Assembly: GCF_965249985.1 (NCBI RefSeq)
Contig: NZ_OZ252280.1
Direction: 5' to 3' (one strand)
DNA: 64,000 bases
Source of the DNA: Algiphilus sp022763315
GTDB taxonomy: Bacteria > Pseudomonadota > Gammaproteobacteria > Nevskiales > Nevskiaceae
Part shown: in pieces, positions 34,535-43,399 of the stretch
How the letters are laid out: each line of letters begins with the position of its first letter
Numbering within the stretch: the stretch's first letter is position 1
The notes under the pieces: model-generated
What the model was told of the DNA's origin: nothing
Databases searched by the model: none
The model's input: only the letters and a program-made list of their open reading frames with translations
Made by a program: the position numbers and the translations under genes

Positions 34535-35700
34535 TTCTTCCCCCATTCCGGCAGCAGGCGGCCGACTTCGTCGAAACGGTAGCGGCCTTGTCGGTAGCCC
34601 TGTGCGAACAACGCCAGGACTTGGTCATAGTAGCGCGCAGGGTGTCCGTACAGCCCGCCAAGGCGCGCATTCTGTGCAATGGCTGCAAGCGCGCTAGCGC
34701 CTTCGAGGTCGCCCAGACTATCCATCCAGGTTGCAGCGACCAGCTGGAACCCCGGCGGTCCATCGCCGCTAACGGCGCCGGAGGCGATATCCCAGTGCTC
34801 CGGCATGCGTCCATGGGCGCGGATGATGTCGAGGGAGGGGGCCAGGGCGTTCCGCATGGTCGTCAAGGCATCAAGTCCCGGGACGCGTAGGGCCGCCCAC
34901 AGAAACACCCGAATCGCGTCATAGCTCCCGCGTGTGCCGGTTTCGGCGTCGGGTGCGTACCCATTGGCCCCGAGCCGCACCCAATCCGGTGGCAGCCCAT
35001 TGGGTGCGATCGTGGACAGGGCGCGCGCCTGTTCCTCGAGGATCGCCTGCCACGGGCCTTCAGGATCCCGGTGCGCCAGATAGCGAAACTGGAAGGCGGG
35101 CACGTAGCTCGGATTCAATCGGACGGCATCCTCGCTCACAAAGCCGGCAGGGCCTGGTAGCAGTACGGATCGTTCATAGGCACGCATGGTTTCGCGCTCG
35201 CGAATCTGGGCGAGCAAGGCGCGCGCCGTCGCCTCATAGTCCGGTACTTCCCACAGTCGGGACGCTTCGAACAACGCGTAGGCGATGAACAGGTCCGCGT
35301 CTGAGGCGGGGTTCGGGTCGAGGATCCCCCAACTCTGCTGCTCCTTGTTCCGACCCCACAACCAGGCTGGTAGCTGGCTACGCAGGTCGCCACCGGCCAG
35401 ATTGCGGTGCGTCCAACGAAGAATGCGCTGGAAGCTATCCCGATCATTCGCGATGAGCGCGAAAAACAGGGCATAGGCTTGCCCCTCCGAGACGGTACGT
35501 CCATCCGCGGTCCAGTCGATGACTCTTCCATCGTCTTGGATGAAGCCATCATGGAAGTGCTCCCATAGGGGCCATCGGTAAGGCATGGGGGCTGCCTTGA
35601 AGCTCGCTATTGCCTCCGCCGGAACCGTCACCGCAGCGGCTGGCGAACCTGCAGACAGCATGAGCAACACTGCGAGGGCCGCCCTCAGCCCGTCACTCAT
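34531..35700 (-). CDS. bcsZ: periplasmic endoglucanase (GH8) of the cellulose operon
   Basis: This 389-residue protein has a signal peptide (1-23, GSPAAA). GH8 landmarks are visible: Glu47 in LWEHF (general acid), GRVIDW (Asp62) and SEGQAYALFF. BcsZ trims nascent cellulose and affects fibre packing. The ATG at 35700 overlaps the bcsAB end by 8 bases, and the stop overlaps bcsC by ATGA. The frame is open to 35730, within bcsAB. Confidence 0.95.
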   Translation of the reverse strand: MSDGLRAALAVLLMLSAGSPAAAVTVPAEAIASFKAAPMPYRWPLWEHFHDGFIQDDGRVIDWTADGRTVSEGQAYALFFALIANDRDSFQRILRWTHRNLAGGDLRSQLPAWLWGRNKEQQSWGILDPNPASDADLFIAYALFEASRLWEVPDYEATARALLAQIRERETMRAYERSVLLPGPAGFVSEDAVRLNPSYVPAFQFRYLAHRDPEGPWQAILEEQARALSTIAPNGLPPDWVRLGANGYAPDAETGTRGSYDAIRVFLWAALRVPGLDALTTMRNALAPSLDIIRAHGRMPEHWDIASGAVSGDGPPGFQLVAATWMDSLGDLEGASALAAIAQNARLGGLYGHPARYYDQVLALFAQGYRQGRYRFDEVGRLLPEWGKK

Positions 35701-38700
35701 CACCGTGGAGTCGCCGTTGTGCGCGGGCACGAAGTGCGATGTTCAGTATCCAGATGGCAAGCAGGGTTGCGATGATCAGCAGGGGCAGCATGGTCCAGGG
35801 GTGGCTGCGAACCCAAAGCCGTAGCGACCAATCCCAGGGGAGTGAGCCCACGCTGTACTGGGGACCCAAGGCGTAGGACGAGACATTGTCTTTGTTGAGC
35901 AGCGCGACGTCGCCACGGATGAACTGTCGCGCACCCGGATCGATCAAGGTACGGGCCATGTCGAAGGCCGAGCCGTTCACCCCGGCGGTGACGATGACCA
36001 CACTGCGTCCCGACGCGAACGGCGACTCGGCACCCACGATGGTGCCAATGCGCGTGCCGGCGCTATGTACTGCACGGCTGGCGAAGCGATAGGCGGCGTC
36101 GACGTCGCGCCCGTCCATCCGCGCGACCCATCGGAATAGTGGATCGATGCGCGCGAGCGATACCTCTTCTCCCCGGATCGTCAATGGCAGATCGATGCGC
36201 TCACCCCGGATGATGTCGAGCTGATCGCTGCGGCCGACGTAGAGCAGGTCCCGGTCGTAGCCTGCATCAAGGACGCCTTCGCTGATGACTTCAACCTTCG
36301 ACAACACGGTGCCGGTGTTCTGTCCGATGAAACCGGCGAGGGTAAAGGTCGCCGACAATGCGTCTTCACCCGGAGCCGACGGAAGCACGATGCCGGTTCC
36401 AGCACCATCCGGATATCGGGAAAAGGGGAAGGCGCCGCCCGCAAGCATGCCAAGGTCAGGCAATTGGGCGTAGTAAGCATGGCGCGGGAAGTCGAAGGTG
36501 ATATCGCGGTCGATAGAGCCCTGTAGCGCATCCGGATCAAAGGGGTCGCAATGGTCGGCCGTTTGACGCAGCAGGTTGAAATCCAGCTCGAGCCGATTGC
36601 GATATTCGACGGCACTTACCGGGATGCGCGTGCGCATAGTGCGCTGGATGGCCCGCTGGGCGCCATCATCCAGGGTGGTGTCGTCCATGAACTGGCCGTT
36701 GAAGCGCACGTTCAGTGTGGAGCGCGGATTGGCAGCATCGCTCACGCGCGCAGTGAACCGCAGGTCGAGTGCGCTGCGATCCAGCATATACAGATGCGGT
36801 GGCAGGCGGAAATCAAAACGCAATGGCGCTGGCGTCATGCCGCGAACGGAGAGTCCATCGCGTGTCTGAGAAGCCAGCCCGACGCGGTCACCGGGGGTCA
36901 GCCAGCTGGGGGCGGCATTTGCGGGCAAGGCCTCGGGCGGTGTGTAGCCGGTGATGCGCGCCTGCTCGCCGCTCATGGAAATCGCGCCATAGGCAAGTGC
37001 CTGTGTTGCCCGTCGCAGGCCGTCCCCATCGGGTGCGCTGATCAGCAGTACCAGCAGCTTCTCCTCCCGCGGGTGGGGCGCGATACGGATTTCGGGGACG
37101 TCGGCGACGGGGATGTCTTCAAAGCCAGGGATGTCGCGCGCGGAGGTGCGCAACGCAATCGAATGCATTGCATCACTCAGCCGGCCCCTGTGGACTGGAA
37201 ACTCGGCACCCCGCCAATCGGCAAGCAGGCCGAACCACGAGGCAATGGTGACCCCGGATTCCACCACATCCGCGCTCGTGGTCGCCGGCACCGATATCGG
37301 CAGGCGTAGGCGGCGCGCATCACCGGGATCAAAGAAGGGGGCCGGCAATTGGGCGAGGTCGCGCTGCAGCCTAAGGTGCGCAAGCTCAAGGTCGAGCGAG
37401 CTTGCCGGGTCGAGTTCCACCCAGAGGCTCGGGTGAGTGGGGTCCTCACACTCGTCGCGCGCGTAGCTCGCCGTGGTTTCCACGGTCAGTTCGTTGTAGG
37501 GCAGAAACAGCTTCGGTTCGATGTCGATCCGGCGCACCACGGGCTGCTCGCGCTCCTGCTCCAATCGCCAACTGTCCACCGACTCTCCGTTCAAGCGCAC
37601 GGTGATCTGGCTGATGTCTTCACGCAGTGCGGGCGAATAGCGGTACTCCAATGCCAGCGTGGCTTCCGTAACCACTTGGTCCGCGCGCAGCGACAGTGGA
37701 AACACCCGTTGATTGCGCGCATTGGGCAGCCGGATGGTGCCTTCTGCGCCCAAGTCAGTGAGGGTGATGCTGCGTTGCGATTCCAGCGGCGTGGCAAGCG
37801 GTACCGTATCGGGCCCTTCGTCCTGGGCGAGGGCAGGGGACGCCGCGCCCAACGCGCCGAGCAGCAGTGCCGCCGCCAGCAACAGATGGGGTTGCGCCAG
37901 GCGCCGCGTGAACAACGACGCGAAGCTGGAAAACATCCATTTCAAGAAGATAATCAACCCTTCGTACCCAAAGTGCAGGACATGGGCAAAAGCGCGCCAC
38001 GGCTTGTCGACACGAGCCCGGTTGCGCCAGCGAAGCCACGCGTCCGCGCGTCCATAGATGGTATAGACCAGTTGATGCTCCTGCTGGAGCGTGAGGGGGT
38101 CGAGCCGGACCACCGCCATGTCGTCATTGGCTCTCGCCAGGGTGCCAGGCGTCCACACCTCGGCAAAATCCGGGATTAGGGCAATCTCCACACGCTCTCC
38201 TTCTTGAAGCGCATGCTCGGCCGGCTGGCTGAGCGCTACGCCACCGTAGGCTAGGTCTCGGGTAGTGCTGAGCACGCCTGGTCCTTCATCCCCCTCGCGA
38301 CGCACCGCCACCGGCACTTCGCAGGCGACGCGGACACTGTGTCGGACCTGCCGCTTCTCCGAGGCGACACGGATTGCTGCGCCGATCAGGATGAGGTTGA
38401 AGATGGTCCAGCCCATGGTGACGTACAGCGTGTCGACATCCGGGTCGAAGAAAATCAGGCGGATAAGGCCGACAATCACACCAGTGACGTTGAGTAGGAA
38501 CATCCAGAGGTAGGGCTTGGCGATGTCCTTGTCGAAGTAGTCCCTGTCCACCGTGCCGCCCTTGGCGGTGACGTTAAAGGCGCCTGATTTTGGCCGCAGC
38601 AACGCCACTGTGGTGGGGAGGATGATGAAGGTCGCCAGTACGGTTTCATAGACTTCAGCGAAGAAGGAATGGCGATAGCGCCCTTGCAGTCGTGAGTTGG

Positions 38701-40042
38701 TCTCGATCGCGCACAACAAATGCGGCAAAGCGAAGGAAAGAATCATCCAGCCCTGAGCATTGATGATGCGCGCGTCGAGCAGCAGAAAGGCCAGTGGCGC
38801 GGTGAGAAAGACGAGCCGCGGAAAGCCGTAGAAGAAATGCATCATGGCTGTGCTGTAGCACAGTCGCTGCCCGAGCTTGAGCCCACGCCCCAGCATCGGA
38901 TTGTCGATGCGAAAAATCTGTGCCATGCCCCGCGCCCAGCGAATGCGCTGACCAACGTGCGCTGATAGTGACTCGGTCGCCAGACCAGCCGCCTGGGGGA
39001 TATTGATATAGGCGGTGCGCCAGCCGCGCCGGTGCATTTTTAGTGCGGTGTGCGCGTCTTCCGTCACGGTCTCGACCGCGACGCCGCCCACTTCTTCCAA
39101 CGCAGTGCGCCGCATAACCGCGCAGCTGCCGCAGAAGAAGGTCGCGTTCCAGTAGTCGTTGCCGTCCTGCAGCAGACCATAGAACAGCTCGCCCTCATTC
39201 GGCGAATCGCGGAACACGCCCAAATTGCGCTCGAAGGGATCGGCAGAGAAAAAGTGGTGTGGTGTCTGCACCATCGCCGTTCGCGGATCTGCGACCAGCA
39301 CCCCCATCGTTACCTGCAGGAAGGAGCGTGTCGGGATGTGGTCGGCATCAAAGATGGCCACGTACTCGCCATCGGTCTGGGTCAAGGCATGGTTGATGTT
39401 GCCGGCCTTGGCGTGACGATTATCCGGTCGCGAGACGTGGATCGCGCCGACCTCAGCGCAGAAGGCTTTAAATTCCTCACGATGACCATCGTCCAGCACG
39501 TAGATGCGCAGCTTGTCGGCTGGCCAATCGAGGTCCAGTGCTGCGATCACCGTTGGTCGCACGACGTCGAGTGATTCGTTGTAGGTGGGGATGTAGACGT
39601 CGACCGTCGGCCAGGTGCCCGGATCGTCCGGCAAGGGCACGGGCTTGCGCTGCAATGGGCGCAGCACCTGGAAGAAGCCAAGCACGAGAATGGCCCAGGC
39701 ATAGAGCTCTGCTAGGAGCAGGCCAATCGCGAATGCGAGATCGAAAGCATCGAAATTGATGCCGATGGGCAATGTTTCGGTGACACGCCAATAAATGTAT
39801 CGCGTCGTCGTCAGTGTCGAGATCGCCATCAGCGCATAGGACGGCCCATGGCCTGCCGGTAAGCGCTTGATGATGATGGCAGCCAGCACCGTGCTGACAC
39901 CCACCACCATCTGCCATGACAAGGGGAGATCGGTGGTGATGAAGAGCCATCCGACAGCGGCCATCAGGACCACCGCGATAGCACCCAGCAACCGGAGGCC
40001 GAGCGGAGTTGTCACCGGTTCAGACGGATGCGGCTGTGTCAT
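35693..40042 (-). CDS. bcsA: fused cellulose synthase catalytic-regulatory protein (BcsA-BcsB)
   Basis: This is a single 1449-residue frame. BcsA (1-~710) has membrane helices at both ends of a GT2 domain with DDG (184-186), DAD (232-234), FFCGS (302-306), TED (327-329) and QRIRW (365-369), then a C-terminal PilZ domain with RxxxR (567-571) and D596-x-A-x-x-G601, within the accepted (D/N)x(S/A)xxG pattern. A BcsB signal-like helix (about 712-739, ASPALAQ) follows in frame, then the periplasmic BcsB domains and a final helix. It makes and moves beta-1,4-glucan across the inner membrane when c-di-GMP is bound. BcsAB fusions are known from Komagataeibacter (AcsAB). Confidence 0.95.
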   Translation of the reverse strand: MTQPHPSEPVTTPLGLRLLGAIAVVLMAAVGWLFITTDLPLSWQMVVGVSTVLAAIIIKRLPAGHGPSYALMAISTLTTTRYIYWRVTETLPIGINFDAFDLAFAIGLLLAELYAWAILVLGFFQVLRPLQRKPVPLPDDPGTWPTVDVYIPTYNESLDVVRPTVIAALDLDWPADKLRIYVLDDGHREEFKAFCAEVGAIHVSRPDNRHAKAGNINHALTQTDGEYVAIFDADHIPTRSFLQVTMGVLVADPRTAMVQTPHHFFSADPFERNLGVFRDSPNEGELFYGLLQDGNDYWNATFFCGSCAVMRRTALEEVGGVAVETVTEDAHTALKMHRRGWRTAYINIPQAAGLATESLSAHVGQRIRWARGMAQIFRIDNPMLGRGLKLGQRLCYSTAMMHFFYGFPRLVFLTAPLAFLLLDARIINAQGWMILSFALPHLLCAIETNSRLQGRYRHSFFAEVYETVLATFIILPTTVALLRPKSGAFNVTAKGGTVDRDYFDKDIAKPYLWMFLLNVTGVIVGLIRLIFFDPDVDTLYVTMGWTIFNLILIGAAIRVASEKRQVRHSVRVACEVPVAVRREGDEGPGVLSTTRDLAYGGVALSQPAEHALQEGERVEIALIPDFAEVWTPGTLARANDDMAVVRLDPLTLQQEHQLVYTIYGRADAWLRWRNRARVDKPWRAFAHVLHFGYEGLIIFLKWMFSSFASLFTRRLAQPHLLLAAALLLGALGAASPALAQDEGPDTVPLATPLESQRSITLTDLGAEGTIRLPNARNQRVFPLSLRADQVVTEATLALEYRYSPALREDISQITVRLNGESVDSWRLEQEREQPVVRRIDIEPKLFLPYNELTVETTASYARDECEDPTHPSLWVELDPASSLDLELAHLRLQRDLAQLPAPFFDPGDARRLRLPISVPATTSADVVESGVTIASWFGLLADWRGAEFPVHRGRLSDAMHSIALRTSARDIPGFEDIPVADVPEIRIAPHPREEKLLVLLISAPDGDGLRRATQALAYGAISMSGEQARITGYTPPEALPANAAPSWLTPGDRVGLASQTRDGLSVRGMTPAPLRFDFRLPPHLYMLDRSALDLRFTARVSDAANPRSTLNVRFNGQFMDDTTLDDGAQRAIQRTMRTRIPVSAVEYRNRLELDFNLLRQTADHCDPFDPDALQGSIDRDITFDFPRHAYYAQLPDLGMLAGGAFPFSRYPDGAGTGIVLPSAPGEDALSATFTLAGFIGQNTGTVLSKVEVISEGVLDAGYDRDLLYVGRSDQLDIIRGERIDLPLTIRGEEVSLARIDPLFRWVARMDGRDVDAAYRFASRAVHSAGTRIGTIVGAESPFASGRSVVIVTAGVNGSAFDMARTLIDPGARQFIRGDVALLNKDNVSSYALGPQYSVGSLPWDWSLRLWVRSHPWTMLPLLIIATLLAIWILNIALRARAQRRLHGDE

Positions 40043-40084
40043 GGCTTCGGCCGGAGAAGGAGCCTACTGGCGCGCGACGGCGCC

Positions 40085-40570
40085 TCAGCGACGGTGCCCG
40101 CCGCGCTCCAGATGCGCAAACAAGGCGGGCAAGCGAAGGTGGCGCAGCAGCGTATCGCGCTGATCTTCCTCGGCGTTGCGCGCGTTACCGGTCGCGGTGG
40201 CGGCCTTTTGTGTGCCCGATCCGGCACCCTGGCTCAGCTGCGTGAAGAGTTCGTTCAGCGGACGCGATGCCACTGGCTGCGACGTGTGTCCTGGCGCAGG
40301 CATGACCAGGCCGAGCCGCGCCAGACCACGACGCGGGGTGGCCGCCTCGTGCTGCGGCGCCGTGAAGCGTAGCGCCGCATCCGGCGGCGTATCCGCTGTG
40401 GTTGCTGCAGAACCGACATTCGAAGGCGCGCTTGATGCCGCGGGCTCCGCGGCGGAGGTGGTCTTTGCCTTTGCGCTACTTGGCGCGGGGTGCTTGGCCA
40501 GTTCTCGATAGCGACCAGCAATGCCTTGGGAGGCGAACAGGTTTTCCACGTCCTGCTGGGATCGAGTCAT
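40085..40570 (-). CDS. BcsP/BcsR-like small cellulose accessory protein
   Basis: This 161-residue protein starts at the ATGA overlap with bcsD. The N-terminus (QDVENLFASQGIAGRYRELA) resembles the BcsR-type motif that binds the synthase, the middle is an Ala/Ser/Thr-rich disordered stretch, and a C-terminal LNELFTQLSQG recalls the closing motif of BcsP. Together these fit BcsP, a little-studied protein of cellulose operons that carry bcsD. An upstream extension to 40735 is antisense to nothing useful and overlaps bcsD, so I reject it. It is 42 bases before bcsAB. Confidence 0.6.
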   Translation of the reverse strand: MTRSQQDVENLFASQGIAGRYRELAKHPAPSSAKAKTTSAAEPAASSAPSNVGSAATTADTPPDAALRFTAPQHEAATPRRGLARLGLVMPAPGHTSQPVASRPLNELFTQLSQGAGSGTQKAATATGNARNAEEDQRDTLLRHLRLPALFAHLERGGHRR

Positions 40571-41058
40571 AAGCGCTGCTCGCGAGTTGCCGAAGAAAAG
40601 CTTGCGCGGTGCGCTAAGCGGTAGCACATGGTGTCGGTCTCGCCTTTGCCGATGTAGCGCACATCCAAACCGTCGCCAGCGCCGAGGTGGCGCATCCACT
40701 CCGCCAGCACACCCTCGAACAGACCTTCCATCCACGCAGGCTGTGGTTCGGGTCCCCAGCCGTCCTGTGGGGGCGCGCCATGCACGAAAGTCACGGAATC
40801 ATCGGCAGTTTCTACGCTTAACGTGCCCCAGTCCGCGGCGCGAAACAGAGCGTCGCCGGCGCGCTCGAAGTCAGCCAGCGTTTCGCATTCCGCGAGTGGA
40901 TGACGGCTCGCGAGCTCTCGCCCGGCCTCAAAAGCGACGCTGCGGAGCTGCGCTTCGTCCGCATGCGCGCTCAACACTTTGGTCAGTGCCGACAGCACTT
41001 CCCCGGCGGCCTGATTGCGCGCCCTTTGGCGTAGAAATTGGTAAGCGTCTGAATTCAT
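40567..41058 (-). CDS. bcsD: cellulose synthase subunit D
   Basis: This 163-residue protein matches BcsD in length, in its helical N-terminus (QFLRQRARNQAAGEVLSAL) and in the C-terminal sequence MRHLGAGDGLDVRYIGKGE. BcsD forms a periplasmic octameric ring that aligns glucan chains in crystalline-cellulose producers. It is the first gene of the leftward operon and overlaps the BcsP-like gene. No sigma-70 promoter is convincing in the 246 bases upstream. Confidence 0.8.
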   Translation of the reverse strand: MNSDAYQFLRQRARNQAAGEVLSALTKVLSAHADEAQLRSVAFEAGRELASRHPLAECETLADFERAGDALFRAADWGTLSVETADDSVTFVHGAPPQDGWGPEPQPAWMEGLFEGVLAEWMRHLGAGDGLDVRYIGKGETDTMCYRLAHRASFSSATREQRL

Positions 41059-41218
41059 GAAATCCCCTGACCGCAGTGTAAGGCATTCCCCCGCGCATAA
41101 AAACCGCTGGGGCGCATTCTTCTGGCGCTGAACCGCCGGCGTTGGCGTGAGCTGCCAAACGGTGGGCCCTGGAGGATGCCCGGTGGTCTATCCCTGTCGG
41201 TGCGAGCGCGTTGCTGTC

Positions 41219-41236
41219 GTTGCATGTAGGTGCAAC
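41219..41236. repeat. short inverted repeat between bcsD and the TetR-RND operon
   Basis: GTTGCA (41219-41224) and TGCAAC (41231-41236) are perfect arms around a 6-base spacer. A further TGTCGTTGC copy follows at 41245-41253. It lies upstream of the rightward RND promoter and could be an activator or repressor site. Confidence 0.3.
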
Positions 41237-41249
41237 AGAAAACTTGTCG

Positions 41250-41289
41250 TTGCCTCGATCGTTGAATCTGGTTCATACTTCGAACGTAT
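41250..41289 (+). promoter_or_regulatory. candidate promoter and operator of the TetR-RND operon
   Basis: TTGCCT (41250-41255), an 18-base spacer and CATACT (41274-41279). ATAC (41275-41278) and GTAT (41286-41289) form an imperfect palindrome overlapping the -10 box, where a TetR dimer could block RNA polymerase. The transcript would start about 18 bases before the TTG start codon. Confidence 0.4.
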
Positions 41290-41304
41290 CTATCGGGGAC
41301 ACCA

Positions 41305-42036
41305 TTGGGAACCAAAGAACGCCGCCAGCGCGAATTTGCTGAGCGGGAACAGTGCTTTCTGCAGGAAGCGCACGAGCTCATCGATGAGGGCGGCCTGCTT
41401 CCGCTGCAGATGTCGCGCATTGCCGAGCGCGCGGAATACGCGGTGGGCACCCTGTACCAGCATTTCGCGTCGAAAGAGGATCTGCTGCTGGCGTTGACGC
41501 TGGAGGGCCTGTGCGAGCACGTCGACATGTTCCGACGGGTGCAGCAGTGGCAGGCGAGGCCACGGGATCGAATGATGGCGATCGGCGTGGCGGACATGAT
41601 TTTCGTCCGGCGGCACCCGCAATATTTCCGTATTGCGCAGTATGTATTTTGCGACGCGGTATGGAACGCGGCCTCCGCCGAGCGCCGGCAGAAGTTTCTG
41701 CGCGAGAGCGAGCCGATCTCCGAGATCGTTGTATCCATCATTTCTGAAGCGGTGGCGCAGGGCGATCTCGATCTGCGTGGCATGCACCCGATGCAGCTGG
41801 TCACGGGCATGTGGGCCACCGCTGTTGGGACGCATAATTTGGTGCACGCGGAGGGCGTGCTGGAAGATTTCAATGTGCAGGAGCCCTACCTGTTGATGTG
41901 CCAGCACCAGCAGGCGCTGCTTAATGGCTATCAATGGCAGCCGCTGGTCGATCCCCTGGACCAATCCCGTCTGCAGGCGCTGATTCAACGCATTCAATCC
42001 GAGGTGTTTCATGATCTCTGTGACCATCATTCCTAA
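41305..42036 (+). CDS. TetR-family repressor of the RND operon
   Basis: This 243-residue protein has the TetR HTH (about 20-64: AHELIDEGGLLPLQMSRIAER, outlined, then YAVGTLYQHFASKEDLL). The TTG start at 41305 has GGGGA about 6 bases upstream; no ATG or GTG is well placed before the HTH. Its 3' end overlaps the tolC-type gene by 26 bases, so repressor and pump are one operon and feedback control is expected. The C-terminal domain should bind a pump substrate. Confidence 0.85.
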   Translation: MGTKERRQREFAEREQCFLQEAHELIDEGGLLPLQMSRIAERAEYAVGTLYQHFASKEDLLLALTLEGLCEHVDMFRRVQQWQARPRDRMMAIGVADMIFVRRHPQYFRIAQYVFCDAVWNAASAERRQKFLRESEPISEIVVSIISEAVAQGDLDLRGMHPMQLVTGMWATAVGTHNLVHAEGVLEDFNVQEPYLLMCQHQQALLNGYQWQPLVDPLDQSRLQALIQRIQSEVFHDLCDHHS

Positions 42037-43399
42037 GCGCCTCGCCGGAGTGCTGTGCGGAACGGCGTTGACGCTGGTCTCGCTGCCGGCCGCTGCGATG
42101 ACACTCAGCGAAGCGCTCGACCGCACGATTCAACACGATCCCGCCGTGCGTTCCTCGATCGCACAGCACGATGCCGACCAGGAGAACGACGCCGAGGATC
42201 GCGCCAGCCGGCTGCCCTCGGTCAATGTTTCCGGCTATGGGCAGTACGGCCGTACTGCCTCACAGGGCGTGTTCGGTTCGCGTGCAGAAAAGTATCCGGC
42301 GTGGGGGGCGCAACTCGAAGCCCGGCAACCGATTTTTCGCCTGGATTGGTGGGCGCGGGGCGATCGCGCCGAGGCGGTGGAGCAGCGCGCCGACGAAGCC
42401 CTGCGCGAGCGCCGCAACGCCCTGCTGCTCCGCGTCGCAGAGCGCTATTTTGACGTACTCGATGCCCGCGATGCCGTCGATCAGCGACGACGCGAAGCTG
42501 AGGCGGTTGCTGAATCCTACGAGGATGCCAAGAACCGCTTCGAGGTGGAACTGATCCCGCGAACCGATTTGATTGAGGCGCAATCGCGTCACGACCTCGC
42601 GCAGGCGCAGCTCTTGACCGCGCAGCGCACGCTCGAAAACGCGCAGGACGCGTTGGCGGAGATCACCGGTGTCTATCCGGAGACACTTCCTGTGCTACCG
42701 CCCGATCGCGCATTGCCAGCCATCGCGCCCGCCGCATTGGCACCGTGGATCGAGGCGGCGGAGGCGCGCAATCCGGCGTTGATGCAGGCCAAGGCGGATT
42801 GGAATGTGGCCCAGGCCAACGCCCGCACAGCCGAGGCCGCACGCGTGCCGGAGGTCGATCTGGTGGGCCGTGTCGGCATCGACGACAGCAGTGACTACCA
42901 GTTCGGCCAGCGGCTTGAGGACCAGGTCGTCGGCGTCGAGGTCACCTTGCCGCTCTATGCCGGGGGTGCGCTCGCCGCACGGGAACGGCAAAGCGCTGCG
43001 GAGGTGCGTGTCGCTCGCGCGGAGTTCGAAAGAATCCGGGCCGAAACCCGAAGGCTTGTGCGCGAGCGCTTTCGTGCTGTGGATTCCGCACGGCGCGAGG
43101 CGCAGGCCTTTGCGCAGGCGTTGGCTTCTGCGAAGTCGGCACGCGAAGCCACTGAAAACGGCTATGAAGCCGGCACCCGCACCATCACCGACGTGCTGGA
43201 TGCCACCTCGCGGGTAGCTCAGGCGCAGCGGGATCTCAATGCGACGCGCTATCGCTTGCTGCTCAACATCCTGCGTTTGAAGGAAACCGTCGGCGAAATG
43301 AGCGCGGGCGACTTCGTCGCACTGGACGCATTGCTCCGCTACGACACCGCCGATGCCAGCGCGGTAGAGACCACCGAATCAACAGAGGAAGCGCAATGA
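42011..43399 (+). CDS. TolC-family outer-membrane efflux channel
   Basis: This 462-residue protein has a signal peptide (cleavage after LPAAA, residue ~29). The duplicated helical hairpins are evident (SEALDRTIQHDPAVRSSIA, AEARNPALMQAKADWNVAQ), with a family landmark GTRTITDVLDA near the end. It is the outer-membrane duct of the tripartite pump. It overlaps the TetR gene by 26 bases and the next gene by ATGA. Confidence 0.92.
   Translation: MISVTIIPKRLAGVLCGTALTLVSLPAAAMTLSEALDRTIQHDPAVRSSIAQHDADQENDAEDRASRLPSVNVSGYGQYGRTASQGVFGSRAEKYPAWGAQLEARQPIFRLDWWARGDRAEAVEQRADEALRERRNALLLRVAERYFDVLDARDAVDQRRREAEAVAESYEDAKNRFEVELIPRTDLIEAQSRHDLAQAQLLTAQRTLENAQDALAEITGVYPETLPVLPPDRALPAIAPAALAPWIEAAEARNPALMQAKADWNVAQANARTAEAARVPEVDLVGRVGIDDSSDYQFGQRLEDQVVGVEVTLPLYAGGALAARERQSAAEVRVARAEFERIRAETRRLVRERFRAVDSARREAQAFAQALASAKSAREATENGYEAGTRTITDVLDATSRVAQAQRDLNATRYRLLLNILRLKETVGEMSAGDFVALDALLRYDTADASAVETTESTEEAQ

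Noticed and set aside
40571..40735. Upstream extension of the BcsP/R-like gene
   Set aside because: It is an Arg-rich stretch inside bcsD; the ATGA overlap gives a better start.
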